NCBI RefSeq assembly: GCF_002760615.1 | Contig: NZ_AWWI01000066.1 | Span: 62,001-126,000, forward strand | Length of the DNA stretch: 64,000 nt | Direction of reading: 5' to 3' | Source: Puniceibacterium antarcticum | GTDB taxonomy: Bacteria; Pseudomonadota; Alphaproteobacteria; Rhodobacterales; Rhodobacteraceae | Part shown: positions 49,899 to 58,265 of the stretch, in pieces | Numbering within the stretch: position 1 is the stretch's first letter | Layout of the letters: each line of letters starts with the position of its first letter | Program-made: the position numbers and the translations under genes | Notes under the pieces: model-generated | Told to the model about the DNA's origin: nothing | Databases searched by the model: none | The model's input: the letters and a program-made list of their open reading frames with translations, nothing else

Positions 49899-50513
49899 TC
49901 AGGATGGCAGGCGCAGCAGGCCGCGCGCTTCCAGAGACTTGGCGGTTTCCAGCCAGGTCTGACGATCGTCGTGCCACGTGGTGACAGCGGGCAGTTCACG
50001 GATCATCTGAACGGCGCGCTCGGCCAGATCGGTGTTCTCCGGATAGGTTGTCCGGATAGGAACGCCGAAAAAGACATGCATTTCGGCCTCCAGCGCCGCC
50101 CAGTCCGCCAGCAAAAGACCCTCTTCTAGGGAGGCGCTTTCAACGCCCCAGAAGACGGCGATCTGCTCGTCGAGTTCAATTTTCGCGCGTCGGATGGCAT
50201 AGTCGATGGTCTCTGCCGCGCCGGGTGTCATCGGAGCTTTCAGCAGATGAACGGCGGGAGATGTGATGTCGCCCAGGAACACCTCATGCGCGTCATGCAA
50301 AAGGCCCCATGCTTCCAGATCCGGCGGGCAAAGCCGCGAGACAATCACGGAATGTGCCGCAACCGACCAAGTCCCTGGAGTGCGTCCATTGAACCGATTG
50401 ATCTTGGACAACCCGTCCGCGATCACGGTGGCCACCACGTCGCCTGACGTCAACGCCATGAGGTCGACGGTGCCCTGCATTGTGTGAAACGGAATACCCA
50501 TATCCTGGCTCAC
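49899..50513 (-). CDS. HD-domain phosphohydrolase (YfbR-like)
   Basis: The protein is 204 aa. Residues include WSVAAHSVIVSRL (first His near residue 54), LLHDAHEVFLGD (HD pair near residue 74) and EEGLLLADWAALEAE with a final Asp near 134, the H...HD...D metal set of YfbR-type 5'-deoxynucleotidases. It could tune dNTP pools or cleave a signal nucleotide during phage growth. Substrate unknown. It overlaps DUF3164 by 4 bp in the early operon. Confidence 0.75.
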   Translation of the reverse strand: MSQDMGIPFHTMQGTVDLMALTSGDVVATVIADGLSKINRFNGRTPGTWSVAAHSVIVSRLCPPDLEAWGLLHDAHEVFLGDITSPAVHLLKAPMTPGAAETIDYAIRRAKIELDEQIAVFWGVESASLEEGLLLADWAALEAEMHVFFGVPIRTTYPENTDLAERAVQMIRELPAVTTWHDDRQTWLETAKSLEARGLLRLPS

Positions 50514-51139
50514 AGCTTTGCAATGTCGAGCGGCACACCGACCATCTTGTCGGTGCCGGGCTCACGCTTGTAGAAGCGCACATAGGTGGCACTGCCTTTG
50601 ACGATCACCGCGTTGCCGATCGCATCCATCGCCTGCTTCCAGCGCGCATCGGGATTGCCCTTCTCGTCCTTCATGTCGAGTTGACGCAGACCCAACACGC
50701 GAGCCGTGTCGATGTTGCCTTTCTCGACCTGGAAGGCATGATTGATCAGAGCGCGCACATTGTCGTTGCTGCCTTCAGACCAGGACTCGATGCATTCGTC
50801 GATCAACGCCTTGGCTGCACCCAGCTCGGGGCCGAAGCCGGTGGTTTTGTTGACCGCAACCTTCACCTCGATCGAACCGTCATAGCTGCGGAAGCTGATG
50901 TTGCCGCCAGCACCGCCCACTTTCGCTCCGTATTGATCGAAAATCAGTTGCTGAGCGGCCAGCGTCTCCTCAAACGCGGTTTTCTTGAACTGGCGGATGA
51001 CCTGCTGCACACTTTCCGCCCCTGCCATCAGGCGACGGGACAGTTCGTCTTTCATCTTGTCTTCGGGCTTTACCCGATCGCTGGGGACGCGGTGGCCCTG
51101 GGAGTTTTCCCACCAGCTCTGTTCTTTGAGATCGTTCAT
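50510..51139 (-). CDS. DUF3164 family protein
   Basis: The protein is 209 aa. YWENS-type start (SWWENSQGHRVPSDRVKPEDKMKDELSRRLM), then FRSYDGSIEVKVAVNKTTGFGPELGAAKALIDECI and RQLDMKDEKGNPDARWKQAMDAIGNAVIVKGSATYVRFY are diagnostic. The family is near-universal in Mu-like phages next to the transposition genes and has no known activity. Overlaps of 4 bp on both sides keep it in the early operon. Confidence 0.9.
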   Translation of the reverse strand: MNDLKEQSWWENSQGHRVPSDRVKPEDKMKDELSRRLMAGAESVQQVIRQFKKTAFEETLAAQQLIFDQYGAKVGGAGGNISFRSYDGSIEVKVAVNKTTGFGPELGAAKALIDECIESWSEGSNDNVRALINHAFQVEKGNIDTARVLGLRQLDMKDEKGNPDARWKQAMDAIGNAVIVKGSATYVRFYKREPGTDKMVGVPLDIAKL

Positions 51140-51522
51140 TGGTCTTTTCCTTTCGGGGTTTCAGGAACTTGAGGTTTCGGGTTCTGGCTGCAGCTCTGGC
51201 AGGCGCGCCAATGGCGCATGCGCTCGGCACTGCCGGGTCGCTCAGACGCGGCGTGTCGGGCGCAAATGATGCGGGGAAGGCCGGTGTGCAGATGCGGGCA
51301 AAACACCTGATCCTTGTACTTGGACAGGATGATGCCGGCGTACTTCACCTGAACCTTGTCAAGCCGCGCGGGATAGGTCCCGCTGATCAGCATCGACAGT
51401 GACGGGCGGCTCATGCCGATTTCTTCCGCCACCTGCGTTATGGTGCGGCCCTGCGCGACCTGCGCCTTCAAAAGGGCAAGCCATTCGGGATCTTCCAGCA
51501 TCAATCCGGTCAGTCCTGACAT
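51136..51522 (-). CDS. Early phage helix-turn-helix protein
   Basis: The protein is 128 aa. WLALLKAQVAQGRTITQVAEEIGMSRPSLSMLISGTYPARLDKV (residues ~13-57) is a Cro/XRE-type helix-turn-helix. The second half carries FCPHLHTG, ICARH and RHWRACQSC, a cysteine/histidine set that could bind zinc, as in the common Mu-like relatives. Probably a transcription regulator of unknown target. It overlaps its upstream neighbour by 13 bp. Confidence 0.75.
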   Translation of the reverse strand: MSGLTGLMLEDPEWLALLKAQVAQGRTITQVAEEIGMSRPSLSMLISGTYPARLDKVQVKYAGIILSKYKDQVFCPHLHTGLPRIICARHAASERPGSAERMRHWRACQSCSQNPKPQVPETPKGKDQ

Positions 51523-52097
51523 GGCACGTCCTCCTCAAGATTGAAGTCGTGCAGCATGCCCGTCCTGGCGACGTGGACCGGAGCGATCGGGCCGGTATCC
51601 TTGACTAGGCGATAGCGCTTGAACCCTGGGCTGGTTTTGGCAACGCCCGGTGTACGCCGGGCGGAAACAACAACATACCCGGCCCGCTGCAGAATGCCGA
51701 GAAAGCGCGACAGATTACTGACATGGCTGCCAATGCCATCATCCGCATCGCTGATCAGATCGGCCATGGTGAACGTGCGCCGCACCCGCATGCCGCGCCA
51801 GGCGCGAGTACGAAACGTATCGCGGCGTTTGCGCGCCACCTTGTTCGGGCCGTTTGGTCCGGAGGTGATAAGGATGTTCTGTGTGAGCGCCTCTCGCCCT
51901 TTCAGGCTGAGCACATACTCTCCCAGTTTGGACCGCGTCAGATATCCATGGCCGATCAGGATCGCTGCGGTATTCGAGACGGACCTTGCGGATGTGTTCA
52001 GGGACTCGGCAAGCTCTGCTGTCTGATGGGACGCACCGTCAGAAAACTGACGCAGCAAGAGTGTGGCCTTACTGACTTGTGGGGCAGCGTCCGACAT
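51510..52097 (-). CDS. Winged-helix early phage protein
   Basis: The protein is 195 aa with two winged-helix-like segments: residues ~8-65 (KATLLLRQFSDGASHQTAELAESLNTSARSVSNTAAILIGHGYL) and ~100-150 (FTMADLISDADDGIGSHVSNLSRFLGILQRAGYVV). It starts at an ATG overlapping the MuB stop by one base (TAATG). The gene position matches small regulators after MuB in B3-like phages. No further assignment. Confidence 0.65.
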   Translation of the reverse strand: MSDAAPQVSKATLLLRQFSDGASHQTAELAESLNTSARSVSNTAAILIGHGYLTRSKLGEYVLSLKGREALTQNILITSGPNGPNKVARKRRDTFRTRAWRGMRVRRTFTMADLISDADDGIGSHVSNLSRFLGILQRAGYVVVSARRTPGVAKTSPGFKRYRLVKDTGPIAPVHVARTGMLHDFNLEEDVPCQD

Positions 52098-52867
52098 TAT
52101 GCGGCCTCCGGAACAACGATTGCATTACCCGAATTTCGGTCGCTCATGATGACCTGACCCTGCATGTCGGCCAGCGTGACACCCTCAGCGCCGCACTCGG
52201 ACCGCAAGCCGAAGCGCTCGATATGGGCGATGGCCTCAAGGATCTCGCGGTTGAAGCCCCGGCTGACCTTGCAGACAAACCGTGCGAGATCATCAGCCAC
52301 CGGCACTTCGCACCGACCGGAAATCAGCGCCTTGGTGTCCTCGATGTTCGCAGGCATGAACCGCACCTTGCGCGGGGCGCGGCTTTCGATCTGGGGGAAC
52401 CGGCGTAGGTTGTCGCGCAACCGCCCCATGCCGACCAGGATCACCGGGATTTCATGACGATCCGAAAACCCGCGCAGGGTCTCCATGATTTCCTTGCGGC
52501 TGGACACCAGATCGCATTCGTCGATCACGATGCCGAACTGCTTCCCGGCAATCTCATTCTCGCTGATCCGTTCGTTCAGCGCTTCCTTGACTTGCAAATG
52601 GCGATCGTACTTGGTCCGGTGCGGGTCCTTGATAGACAACTCGTTGAGCAGTTCCTTGATCAGGAAGCTGTAATTCCAGCCTTCATCAGCCCGCAGGTAA
52701 ATGCTGCCGGTCTGCGCCACCCAGCGCGAGACCATCGTGGTCTTTCCAAGGCCGGGTTCTCCGTCCACCACAACCATGCTGGCTTCGACCGCGCCGCGTT
52801 CTTCGACTGCCGACAGTGCGGTCATGAAATTGCGGACGTTACGCGTCTCGACAAATCCGGGTTTCAT
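52097..52867 (-). CDS. DNA transposition protein B (MuB-like AAA+ ATPase)
   Basis: The protein is 256 aa. Walker A GEPGLGKTT (residues 36-44), Walker B FGIVIDECD (~111-119) and sensor-like SRAPRKVRFMPAN follow the AAA+ order. MuB polymerises on target DNA, picks insertion sites and stimulates MuA; it also gives target immunity. AGGAG lies eight bases upstream. It follows the transposase gene by 38 bp. Confidence 0.93.
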   Translation of the reverse strand: MKPGFVETRNVRNFMTALSAVEERGAVEASMVVVDGEPGLGKTTMVSRWVAQTGSIYLRADEGWNYSFLIKELLNELSIKDPHRTKYDRHLQVKEALNERISENEIAGKQFGIVIDECDLVSSRKEIMETLRGFSDRHEIPVILVGMGRLRDNLRRFPQIESRAPRKVRFMPANIEDTKALISGRCEVPVADDLARFVCKVSRGFNREILEAIAHIERFGLRSECGAEGVTLADMQGQVIMSDRNSGNAIVVPEAA

Positions 52868-52905
52868 AGTATGCTCTCCTCAGTTCTCGTTTCTACGTTC
52901 GGATG

Positions 52906-55173
52906 TCAGGCGACGGCGGTACGGAGGAGGGTTCGAAGCGCCTCCACGTCGATGCCTGACATTCTAAACTTTTCTCGCGCCGACTCGCGGCGCAGGCATT
53001 CCCTCAACAAAGCGGACTGTTTCTGGGTCATTTCTTCGGGATTTCTCAGGATGAAGGCCGCCAGCTCCTCATCGCTGCCAAAGGTGCGGCGGCGGGCGGG
53101 CTGGGGTGCAGCGGGTGCGTGTTCGTCCGCAACCACCTTCAGGCTGACTGGCTCCCGGATCGGCATGTCTGCAAGCGGCATCGGCGCCGGATCGATCTGC
53201 TCAATGAGGTACGGTCTGGTCCGTTGCTCCTCGATATCGCGCGACTTCCTATCCAGGCGATTGAGCTGACCTTTCACGCGATTGTTTTCCGCCGCGATTT
53301 GCGCGGTGCGTGGGATATAATCGGTGCGGTTTCCGGCAAATTTGGCGACACAGATCAGCCTTCCAGGCTGACCAAGCTCACGGTCCAGTTCACGCACCCA
53401 GACCTTGCTGGCATCCGTATGGTCATAGCCGACCAGCACCTCTTCGCCGTGGTAGGCCTCAAGCGCGAGGTGGAAATAGGTGTTGGTGTTCCATTGCACC
53501 TCGGCCCGGCGCGCGATGCGCATCTCGTAGGGGCGGAACAGATCGTCCTGAATGTCTTCGTCGACCGGAACCGGTTCGAAACCATCCGCCACATGCTGCG
53601 CCCAAGCCTCGTTTGGCGTGAGATGCCGGAAGTTTCCAGTTTCTGGGTCCTGATAGCGGGGAAGACCTGAATGTGGCGTGTCGTTATAACGCGTCACAGC
53701 CACCTGACACAGCGTCAGGAAATCGGCCCAGGGCATCAGAAGGCGGCTCTGGCCGAACTCCTTCAGATCGGCGCGCGAGGCCTTGTGAAAGCTTTGTTTG
53801 GCTTCCTTGTCCATTTCTGCGCCCAGATATGAGGGCAGTTTTTGCGCCAGCGGGTTCCAGACCGTGCGGTTGAACCGCTCGATGATCCCCTTGGCCTGCG
53901 AATTATAGGGCAGCGCGTGCATCTTGGTGATCGACAACCGGCCCATCAGACCAATCGTCGTGTCATCAATCGCCTTGTTTTTGTAGCCCGCACCCCGGTC
54001 GGTATAAAAGATCGCCGGAATGCCGTGATCGACACAGCTGTTGCGCAGGGCTTCAGTCACGGCGCGGGTATCTTCCTTGCGCGAAAGGGAAAAGCCGACG
54101 CATTTGCGGGTGGCCACGTCCAGGATCGATGTGATCTCGGGTTTCATTGCCTGGTGTGTCTTCCAGTCGGCAATCTCGGCATCGAACGTCTTGCCATCTG
54201 CCGTGTAAACCGTGGTGGGCAGCAGGTTCTCGGTCGAGCGGCGCACAAAGGCCAGACGCGACCGCAGGGTCAGCAGACCCTCGCGCCCGACATTGCGCTC
54301 GATGTTGTTGAGCTTGACCTTCAGGGTATGGCGAACCTGCTTCAGCGTCAGCGCTTTGGACGGATCTTCCAGCTCATCAAGATAGTCCTTCAATGCCTCT
54401 GTTACACAGGGCTTGGTGGGCAGTGCATAATATCTCAGGAAGGCGTCAAAACCGGCGGGCAGCGGCTCAGCGGTCCTGGTCACTGCCGGGGCAAGGCCAG
54501 CCACTCCGTTATCCGCATAGGCCTTTGCCCAGGCGTAGATCGTGCTGCGGCCAACCTTGCTCGATCCTGACGCACGGTCATTGGCTGTGGCCAACGTCTT
54601 GGCTGTCAGGCCGAACCCTTCGGGAATTGGGGCGAACAGTTTTACCTCGCGCCCCAGCAGAGCCACCTGGTCAAGATCGACATGCCCGCCGGTGTCACGC
54701 TCGCGTTCCGCCGCCAAAAAGGCTGCATATTCATCTTGCGCCGCCATAAACGTCCGCACGACGCTTGCCATGGTTTGGCCATGGGCCAACCGGTATCCAC
54801 GCAACGCCAGCAGAATGACAGAGCGGCTCTCCATGGCCATTCTCTGACGGGCTCTCAGGGACATCACATTGCTCTGCTTGGCCAGCTCGCAATCTCGCTC
54901 CGCAATTTTCGCGATGTCTTTGATGTGGTAGGCGCGCGAAAATTTGCCCCGGATTGCCACCCGAAAACGCTCGGACAGAAGGGAGATGTGATACTCCATC
55001 CCGCCGCCGCCCTGTTGGCCGACCCGTTTGCGCGCCGAGCTGACGGGAAGATCGTTCCAGCCCTCCCGCTTGATCCGGCGAATGACGGCGCTTTCAGATT
55101 GCGGAAACGACGTCAACCGTAGCTCTTTGGCCAGATCGGCAAGCTCACGGGCGGTATAAAAATCAGAGCTCAT
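52906..55173 (-). CDS. Mu-type DDE transposase (MuA-like)
   Basis: The protein is 755 aa. N-terminal winged helix (residues ~5-60, YTARELADLAKELRL), Mu-type DNA-binding region (~100-230), DDE catalytic core with Asp326 (TADGKTF), Asp392 (TDRGAGYKN) and Glu432 (KGIIERFNRT), and a beta-barrel plus basic C-terminal domain that in Mu contacts MuB. It cuts and joins phage ends for lysogeny and replicative growth. The acidic triad is complete, so it should be active. It begins 4 bp inside the preceding gene. Confidence 0.96.
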   Translation of the reverse strand: MSSDFYTARELADLAKELRLTSFPQSESAVIRRIKREGWNDLPVSSARKRVGQQGGGGMEYHISLLSERFRVAIRGKFSRAYHIKDIAKIAERDCELAKQSNVMSLRARQRMAMESRSVILLALRGYRLAHGQTMASVVRTFMAAQDEYAAFLAAERERDTGGHVDLDQVALLGREVKLFAPIPEGFGLTAKTLATANDRASGSSKVGRSTIYAWAKAYADNGVAGLAPAVTRTAEPLPAGFDAFLRYYALPTKPCVTEALKDYLDELEDPSKALTLKQVRHTLKVKLNNIERNVGREGLLTLRSRLAFVRRSTENLLPTTVYTADGKTFDAEIADWKTHQAMKPEITSILDVATRKCVGFSLSRKEDTRAVTEALRNSCVDHGIPAIFYTDRGAGYKNKAIDDTTIGLMGRLSITKMHALPYNSQAKGIIERFNRTVWNPLAQKLPSYLGAEMDKEAKQSFHKASRADLKEFGQSRLLMPWADFLTLCQVAVTRYNDTPHSGLPRYQDPETGNFRHLTPNEAWAQHVADGFEPVPVDEDIQDDLFRPYEMRIARRAEVQWNTNTYFHLALEAYHGEEVLVGYDHTDASKVWVRELDRELGQPGRLICVAKFAGNRTDYIPRTAQIAAENNRVKGQLNRLDRKSRDIEEQRTRPYLIEQIDPAPMPLADMPIREPVSLKVVADEHAPAAPQPARRRTFGSDEELAAFILRNPEEMTQKQSALLRECLRRESAREKFRMSGIDVEALRTLLRTAVA

Positions 55174-55637
55174 CGGTTGGACCTCCGGCGGCTGCGCAAC
55201 AGCTGGCGGCGCGCCTCCATCTCTTCGAGATGATCGTCCAGCAAACGCTCTTCGATCACATCGGCATATTCCGTTTCGATCACCGTCAGGCCGAACTCTC
55301 CGGGCACGAACCCCAGCAGCTCCATGGCTCCGGTCGCCTGCACCAGCGCCACAAAGGCATCCAGCGGCAGGCGGTGATCGGTTGAAGCCTCAGATGACCA
55401 CTTGTGCAGCATCGCCTCGGACACCGATCGCCCGAGGAACTCGCTCATGACCTTGGCCACATCGGCCCGGCTCATATTGCGGTCATCCCGTGCATCCCGC
55501 AGCGCTCGCGCCACCAGGCGGGCGATGCGGTTGTCCAGCGGCCCGCGACCCGCAACGTCAGATCCGTAGCCGACCGCCACCTTGGGCGGCTCCCAGGCGA
55601 ACAGATCTTTCGTGAGGGGGTCGCGGTAGCGCGCCAT
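55170..55637 (-). CDS. Early phage DNA-binding protein upstream of the transposase
   Basis: The protein is 155 aa. Residues ~40-100 (LVARALRDARDDRNMSRADVAKVMSEFLGRSVSEAMLHKWSSEAS) have a helix-turn-helix pattern; the C-terminus is a highly charged helix. A gene of this shape commonly sits before MuA in RcapMu- and B3-like phages. No activity is known. It lies 2 bp after the ParB-like gene and overlaps MuA by 4 bp. Confidence 0.7.
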   Translation of the reverse strand: MARYRDPLTKDLFAWEPPKVAVGYGSDVAGRGPLDNRIARLVARALRDARDDRNMSRADVAKVMSEFLGRSVSEAMLHKWSSEASTDHRLPLDAFVALVQATGAMELLGFVPGEFGLTVIETEYADVIEERLLDDHLEEMEARRQLLRSRRRSNR

Positions 55638-55639
55638 AA

Positions 55640-56479
55640 TCAGAGCCGCCCTGTCCGCTTGAGGGCAGCAATCAGACGGTCGGCATGCTCTTCAACAACA
55701 GCGTCCAGCACCGCATCCTCGGCATTGCTCAACACTTTGGTCAGCGCCTTGGTCTTCTTGTCGATCTCGCTGATCGGGTTCCCGTCAGAGATCAGGTCCA
55801 GCGCCGCCTGCACTCCGTCTGCCGTGATCTCGGGGTCCTGGATCAGATCCATGAGCTTGACCTGCGTCTTGGCAGTCTGTTCGGACAACAGCTTCAGTTC
55901 GGTCTGCTTACGCGCCATGGGGGTGCCGACAAGACGGCGGCGCACGGCGGGCGCAAGGTCGGACCAAATCTTGACGGCAAGCTGAATGGTACGGGTATTG
56001 AGGCCAATCGCCTTGGCAGTTGCCTCTGCAAAACCGAAGATTTGCATGTTTTCCTGAGCATTTTCGGAAAGACGAAAAGTTTTCGTCTTTGGTGAAGCCG
56101 CACCGTGCTTCGTCTCGGGATGCAGCCGTTCGTAAACCTGCTTCAGGTCATACAGGTGATGACAGCGGTCCAGTGCGGTCAGCTCATGCCGCCCAAGGTT
56201 CTCCATGACCTCTTCCAGCCGCGCCTCGTCATCGGTGGTGGCGGCGGACAGGCGAGCGGGGATATGGCTGCGCTCAAGCCGTTCAAAGGCCGCAACGCGG
56301 TGCAGCCCGGTGACAAGGCTGTAACCGTCAGCAATCTTGCGCAGCGTGATCGGGTTGGTCAGCCCCTGTTCGGCGATGATCCCGGCCAGACCATCGGCCC
56401 AGTCCTGATCGAGCGCACGTGCGCGGGTATCCGGTATCGTGATCTCGCCAAGGGCGACATCAAAAATCTGATTTGTCAT
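55640..56479 (-). CDS. ParB/Spo0J-like protein
   Basis: The protein is 279 aa. The N-terminal ParB fold (EITIPDTRARALDQDWADGLAGIIAEQGLTNPITLRKIADGYSLVTGLHRVAAFERL) has the GLHR box in place of the usual GERR. ENLGRHELTALDRCHHLYDLKQVY and a helix-turn-helix near residue 155 follow. Because this is not a plasmid and no ParA is nearby, partition is unlikely; a role in early replication-transposition or regulation is assumed. Common in this phage group. Confidence 0.88.
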   Translation of the reverse strand: MTNQIFDVALGEITIPDTRARALDQDWADGLAGIIAEQGLTNPITLRKIADGYSLVTGLHRVAAFERLERSHIPARLSAATTDDEARLEEVMENLGRHELTALDRCHHLYDLKQVYERLHPETKHGAASPKTKTFRLSENAQENMQIFGFAEATAKAIGLNTRTIQLAVKIWSDLAPAVRRRLVGTPMARKQTELKLLSEQTAKTQVKLMDLIQDPEITADGVQAALDLISDGNPISEIDKKTKALTKVLSNAEDAVLDAVVEEHADRLIAALKRTGRL

Positions 56480-56683
56480 GTTTTGCCTGTTTTAACTTGG
56501 TGTTTCTGACGACGATTTTCGTTGACCGCCGCCAGCCAGAGAAACGTTCAGCTCAGCAACATCTGCCCCGTGCGTCGTGGCGCGAAAGCAAATGTTGTGG
56601 TAAGTTTGCGGAACCGGGCGGCGTTACCAGCGCCACCCGGGACCTTCATCACCAACCGCAACAGCCAATTGGAGACGATTCGA

Positions 56684-56851
56684 ATGAGTGGAAGCATGAA
56701 ATCTGGCAGCACTGGACCGCTGAGCAGGTACTTAGGGAGCGTGGGGCCAAGACAGCCGTCGGTGCTCGCAACGCATCCCGACAAACCATGGACGGGTCCA
56801 GGCCCACGACAACCACAGTCACCGCCAACACCACCAATCAAAAAGAGCTGA
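56684..56851 (+). CDS. Possible 55-aa leader protein upstream of the SLATT-like gene
   Basis: The frame begins with an ATG 9 bases after GGAG and ends two bases before the start of the SLATT-like gene, a spacing that allows translational coupling. The product starts MSGSMKSGSTGPLSRYLGSV and is rich in Gly, Ser, Pro and Arg, so it may be disordered or a chance frame. The overlapping frame that runs into the SLATT-like gene is also open. Low confidence. Confidence 0.3.
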   Translation: MSGSMKSGSTGPLSRYLGSVGPRQPSVLATHPDKPWTGPGPRQPQSPPTPPIKKS

Positions 56852-56853
56852 CT

Positions 56854-57390
56854 ATGACTCCTGATCGCGAAAACATCCGTTTCAACGTCTTGCGCAATGC
56901 CCTCTACCATACCGCAAGACGTCGGACGCTGGAGCGATGGAGCCGGATCTTCAACTTCATGGTGGTCGTGCTTGGCGCGGCAGCAGTCGGAAATGTCGTG
57001 GAAATCTACGGCATTCCGCAACACTGGGTCGGGATGTCTGTTGCCATCATCGGCGCGCTGCAGCTTGTCTTCGACTTCGGTCGGCAAGCGCGGGACCATC
57101 AGACCTTGCAGCGCGACTACTTCTCTCTTTTGGCTGAGATCGAGGCCGCGCCATCCGCCGATAGCGACACTTGCGCCGGATGGTATAGCCAAATGATCCG
57201 TATCAGCGCTGACGAACCGCCCATCCTGCGCGCACTGGACGCCAAAGCCTACAACGATGCCTTGGATGCGAGTGGCAGTTTTGATAGCACCGAAAGGCTG
57301 GAAATTCCGTTCTTTCATCGCTGCATTGGCGGCTTTGTCGCTTTCGAGGGTTACAATTTCCGAAAGCTGAGTGAGGTTTCGCGCGGCTGA
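56854..57390 (+). CDS. Two-helix membrane protein, SLATT-like (candidate defence moron)
   Basis: The protein is 178 aa. A short basic amphipathic start (NVLRNALYHTARRRTLERWSR) is followed by two membrane helices (IFNFMVVVLGAAAVGNVVEI and VGMSVAIIGALQLVFDF, residues ~33-75), then a cytoplasmic helix pair with ADEPPILRALDAKAYNDAL near residue 125. This layout is that of SLATT domains, pore-forming effectors of nucleotide-signalled or abortive defence. It lies opposite in strand to the early operon, between the ner-linked gene and ParB, which marks it as an accessory insert. Family call is by architecture only. Confidence 0.5.
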   Translation: MTPDRENIRFNVLRNALYHTARRRTLERWSRIFNFMVVVLGAAAVGNVVEIYGIPQHWVGMSVAIIGALQLVFDFGRQARDHQTLQRDYFSLLAEIEAAPSADSDTCAGWYSQMIRISADEPPILRALDAKAYNDALDASGSFDSTERLEIPFFHRCIGGFVAFEGYNFRKLSEVSRG

Positions 57391-57395
57391 AGAAG

Positions 57396-57812
57396 TCATG
57401 CCACCCACCAGCGCGCGACGATCCAGATAAGGAATGAGACCCACACCAGCGCTGCGATTTTCATCCACAGTGCGGGCTTCCAGACCCCCTTGGTTCCGTC
57501 ATCTTCGATGTCGTGGAACTCTTCAGCGATGGTATCGGGAGCATAGACCGCCTCGATCTTTTCAGCCGCGGCGCGCTCATCCAGCACAGCCAACATCTTG
57601 CGGGCCGACTGCACATCCATCCAGTCACCATGCCTCAGAAGATAGCTCGTTGCCGCCCGCAGCGATGAATCTGTGACTTTCCCCGCAGACCCCAGAACCC
57701 GTCGTGCAGCGCCCACCTCGGCGCATGCCTTCGACACCGGCAGGATATGCGGCTCGACAAACCCCAACACCTTGTCCAGAGGTTGGCCGTTCTCTGACAC
57801 CACCGCGCTCAT
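57396..57812 (-). CDS. Early phage tail-anchored membrane protein
   Basis: The protein is 138 aa. It is mainly helical and acidic, with one C-terminal membrane helix (LWMKIAALVWVSFLIWIVARWWVA). It overlaps ner by 4 bp, so it is the second gene of the lytic operon. No family recognised. Tail-anchored early proteins can act in superinfection exclusion; this is only a possibility. Its 3' end meets the SLATT-like gene head-on with 5 bp between stops. Confidence 0.6.
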   Translation of the reverse strand: MSAVVSENGQPLDKVLGFVEPHILPVSKACAEVGAARRVLGSAGKVTDSSLRAATSYLLRHGDWMDVQSARKMLAVLDERAAAEKIEAVYAPDTIAEEFHDIEDDGTKGVWKPALWMKIAALVWVSFLIWIVARWWVA

Positions 57813-58123
57813 TCTGCTGCAATCCTGTCAGCGCCCCGGGCGCGTTTTTGACTGTCCACCGGGGTGTATTTGTTGGTATCGAGGATGCGGGGACGCTTCT
57901 GCGGATAGCGACTCGGCCAAAGATCTTCGGGCTTTTCGCCAATGAATTCGGCGACGGCCTTTTGGGCATGGTAATTCGGGCGGGTCTTGAGCTGACCACA
58001 GGCGTCCTCATGAACGCCGGTACGCTTGGACAGCTCTGTAAAGGTCATGCCCTGGCGGTGGACTTGGGCCTTGATGGCCTCCCAGTCCATTTTCGGAGCT
58101 TTGGTCGGATCGTGCTTGGTCAT
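57809..58123 (-). CDS. ner: Ner-like winged-helix regulator
   Basis: The protein is 104 aa. MDWEAIKAQVHRQGMTFTELSKRTGVHEDACGQLKTRPNYHAQKAVAEFIGEKPEDLWPSRYP carries the full Ner/Nlp pattern including the closing W-P-S-R-Y. Ner represses early transcription and so limits the lytic operon and the repressor gene. It is the first gene of the minus-strand early operon and diverges from the S24 repressor across a dyad. The ATG at 58123 has GGAGAG just upstream. Confidence 0.9.
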   Translation of the reverse strand: MTKHDPTKAPKMDWEAIKAQVHRQGMTFTELSKRTGVHEDACGQLKTRPNYHAQKAVAEFIGEKPEDLWPSRYPQKRPRILDTNKYTPVDSQKRARGADRIAAE

Positions 58124-58140
58124 GGGACTCTCCAAGAGGG

Positions 58141-58168
58141 CGCCAGCGCTGCAACGCTGGCGTCTTTT
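58141..58168 (+). terminator. Hairpin with T-run in the ner leader
   Basis: CGCCAGCG, loop CTGCAA, CGCTGGCG, then TCTTTT on the plus strand. It would stop plus-strand transcripts (e.g. from the SLATT-like gene) before they reach the repressor. On the minus strand it is a stable hairpin in the 5' leader of ner mRNA, 18 bases before its start, and may act as an attenuator. Confidence 0.6.
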
Positions 58169-58218
58169 AAGGTATGAAGTCGGAAACAAGGCCGTTTAGC
58201 GCGGCCTGTAGATAAGGT

Positions 58219-58259
58219 TAAATTACGTTTGCGTTTTTGTAAAGCGCAAACGTAATTTA
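58219..58259. promoter_or_regulatory. Divergent early operator-promoter region
   Basis: TAAATTACGTTTGCG (58219-58233) and CGCAAACGTAATTTA (58245-58259) are a perfect 15-bp inverted repeat with an 11-base spacer. It sits between ner and the repressor and contains overlapping promoter candidates: on the minus strand TTTACA-17-TAACCT, and on the plus strand TTGCGT-17-GTAATT. Repressor or Ner bound to the arms would cover both promoters. Its AT content is well above that of its surroundings. Confidence 0.75.
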
Positions 58260-58265
58260 TTGTGG

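Noticed and set aside
55640-56479. ParB-like gene as evidence of a plasmid or phage-plasmid
   Set aside because: No ParA or replication initiator is nearby. The gene sits in the early operon of a transposable phage, where such proteins are usual.
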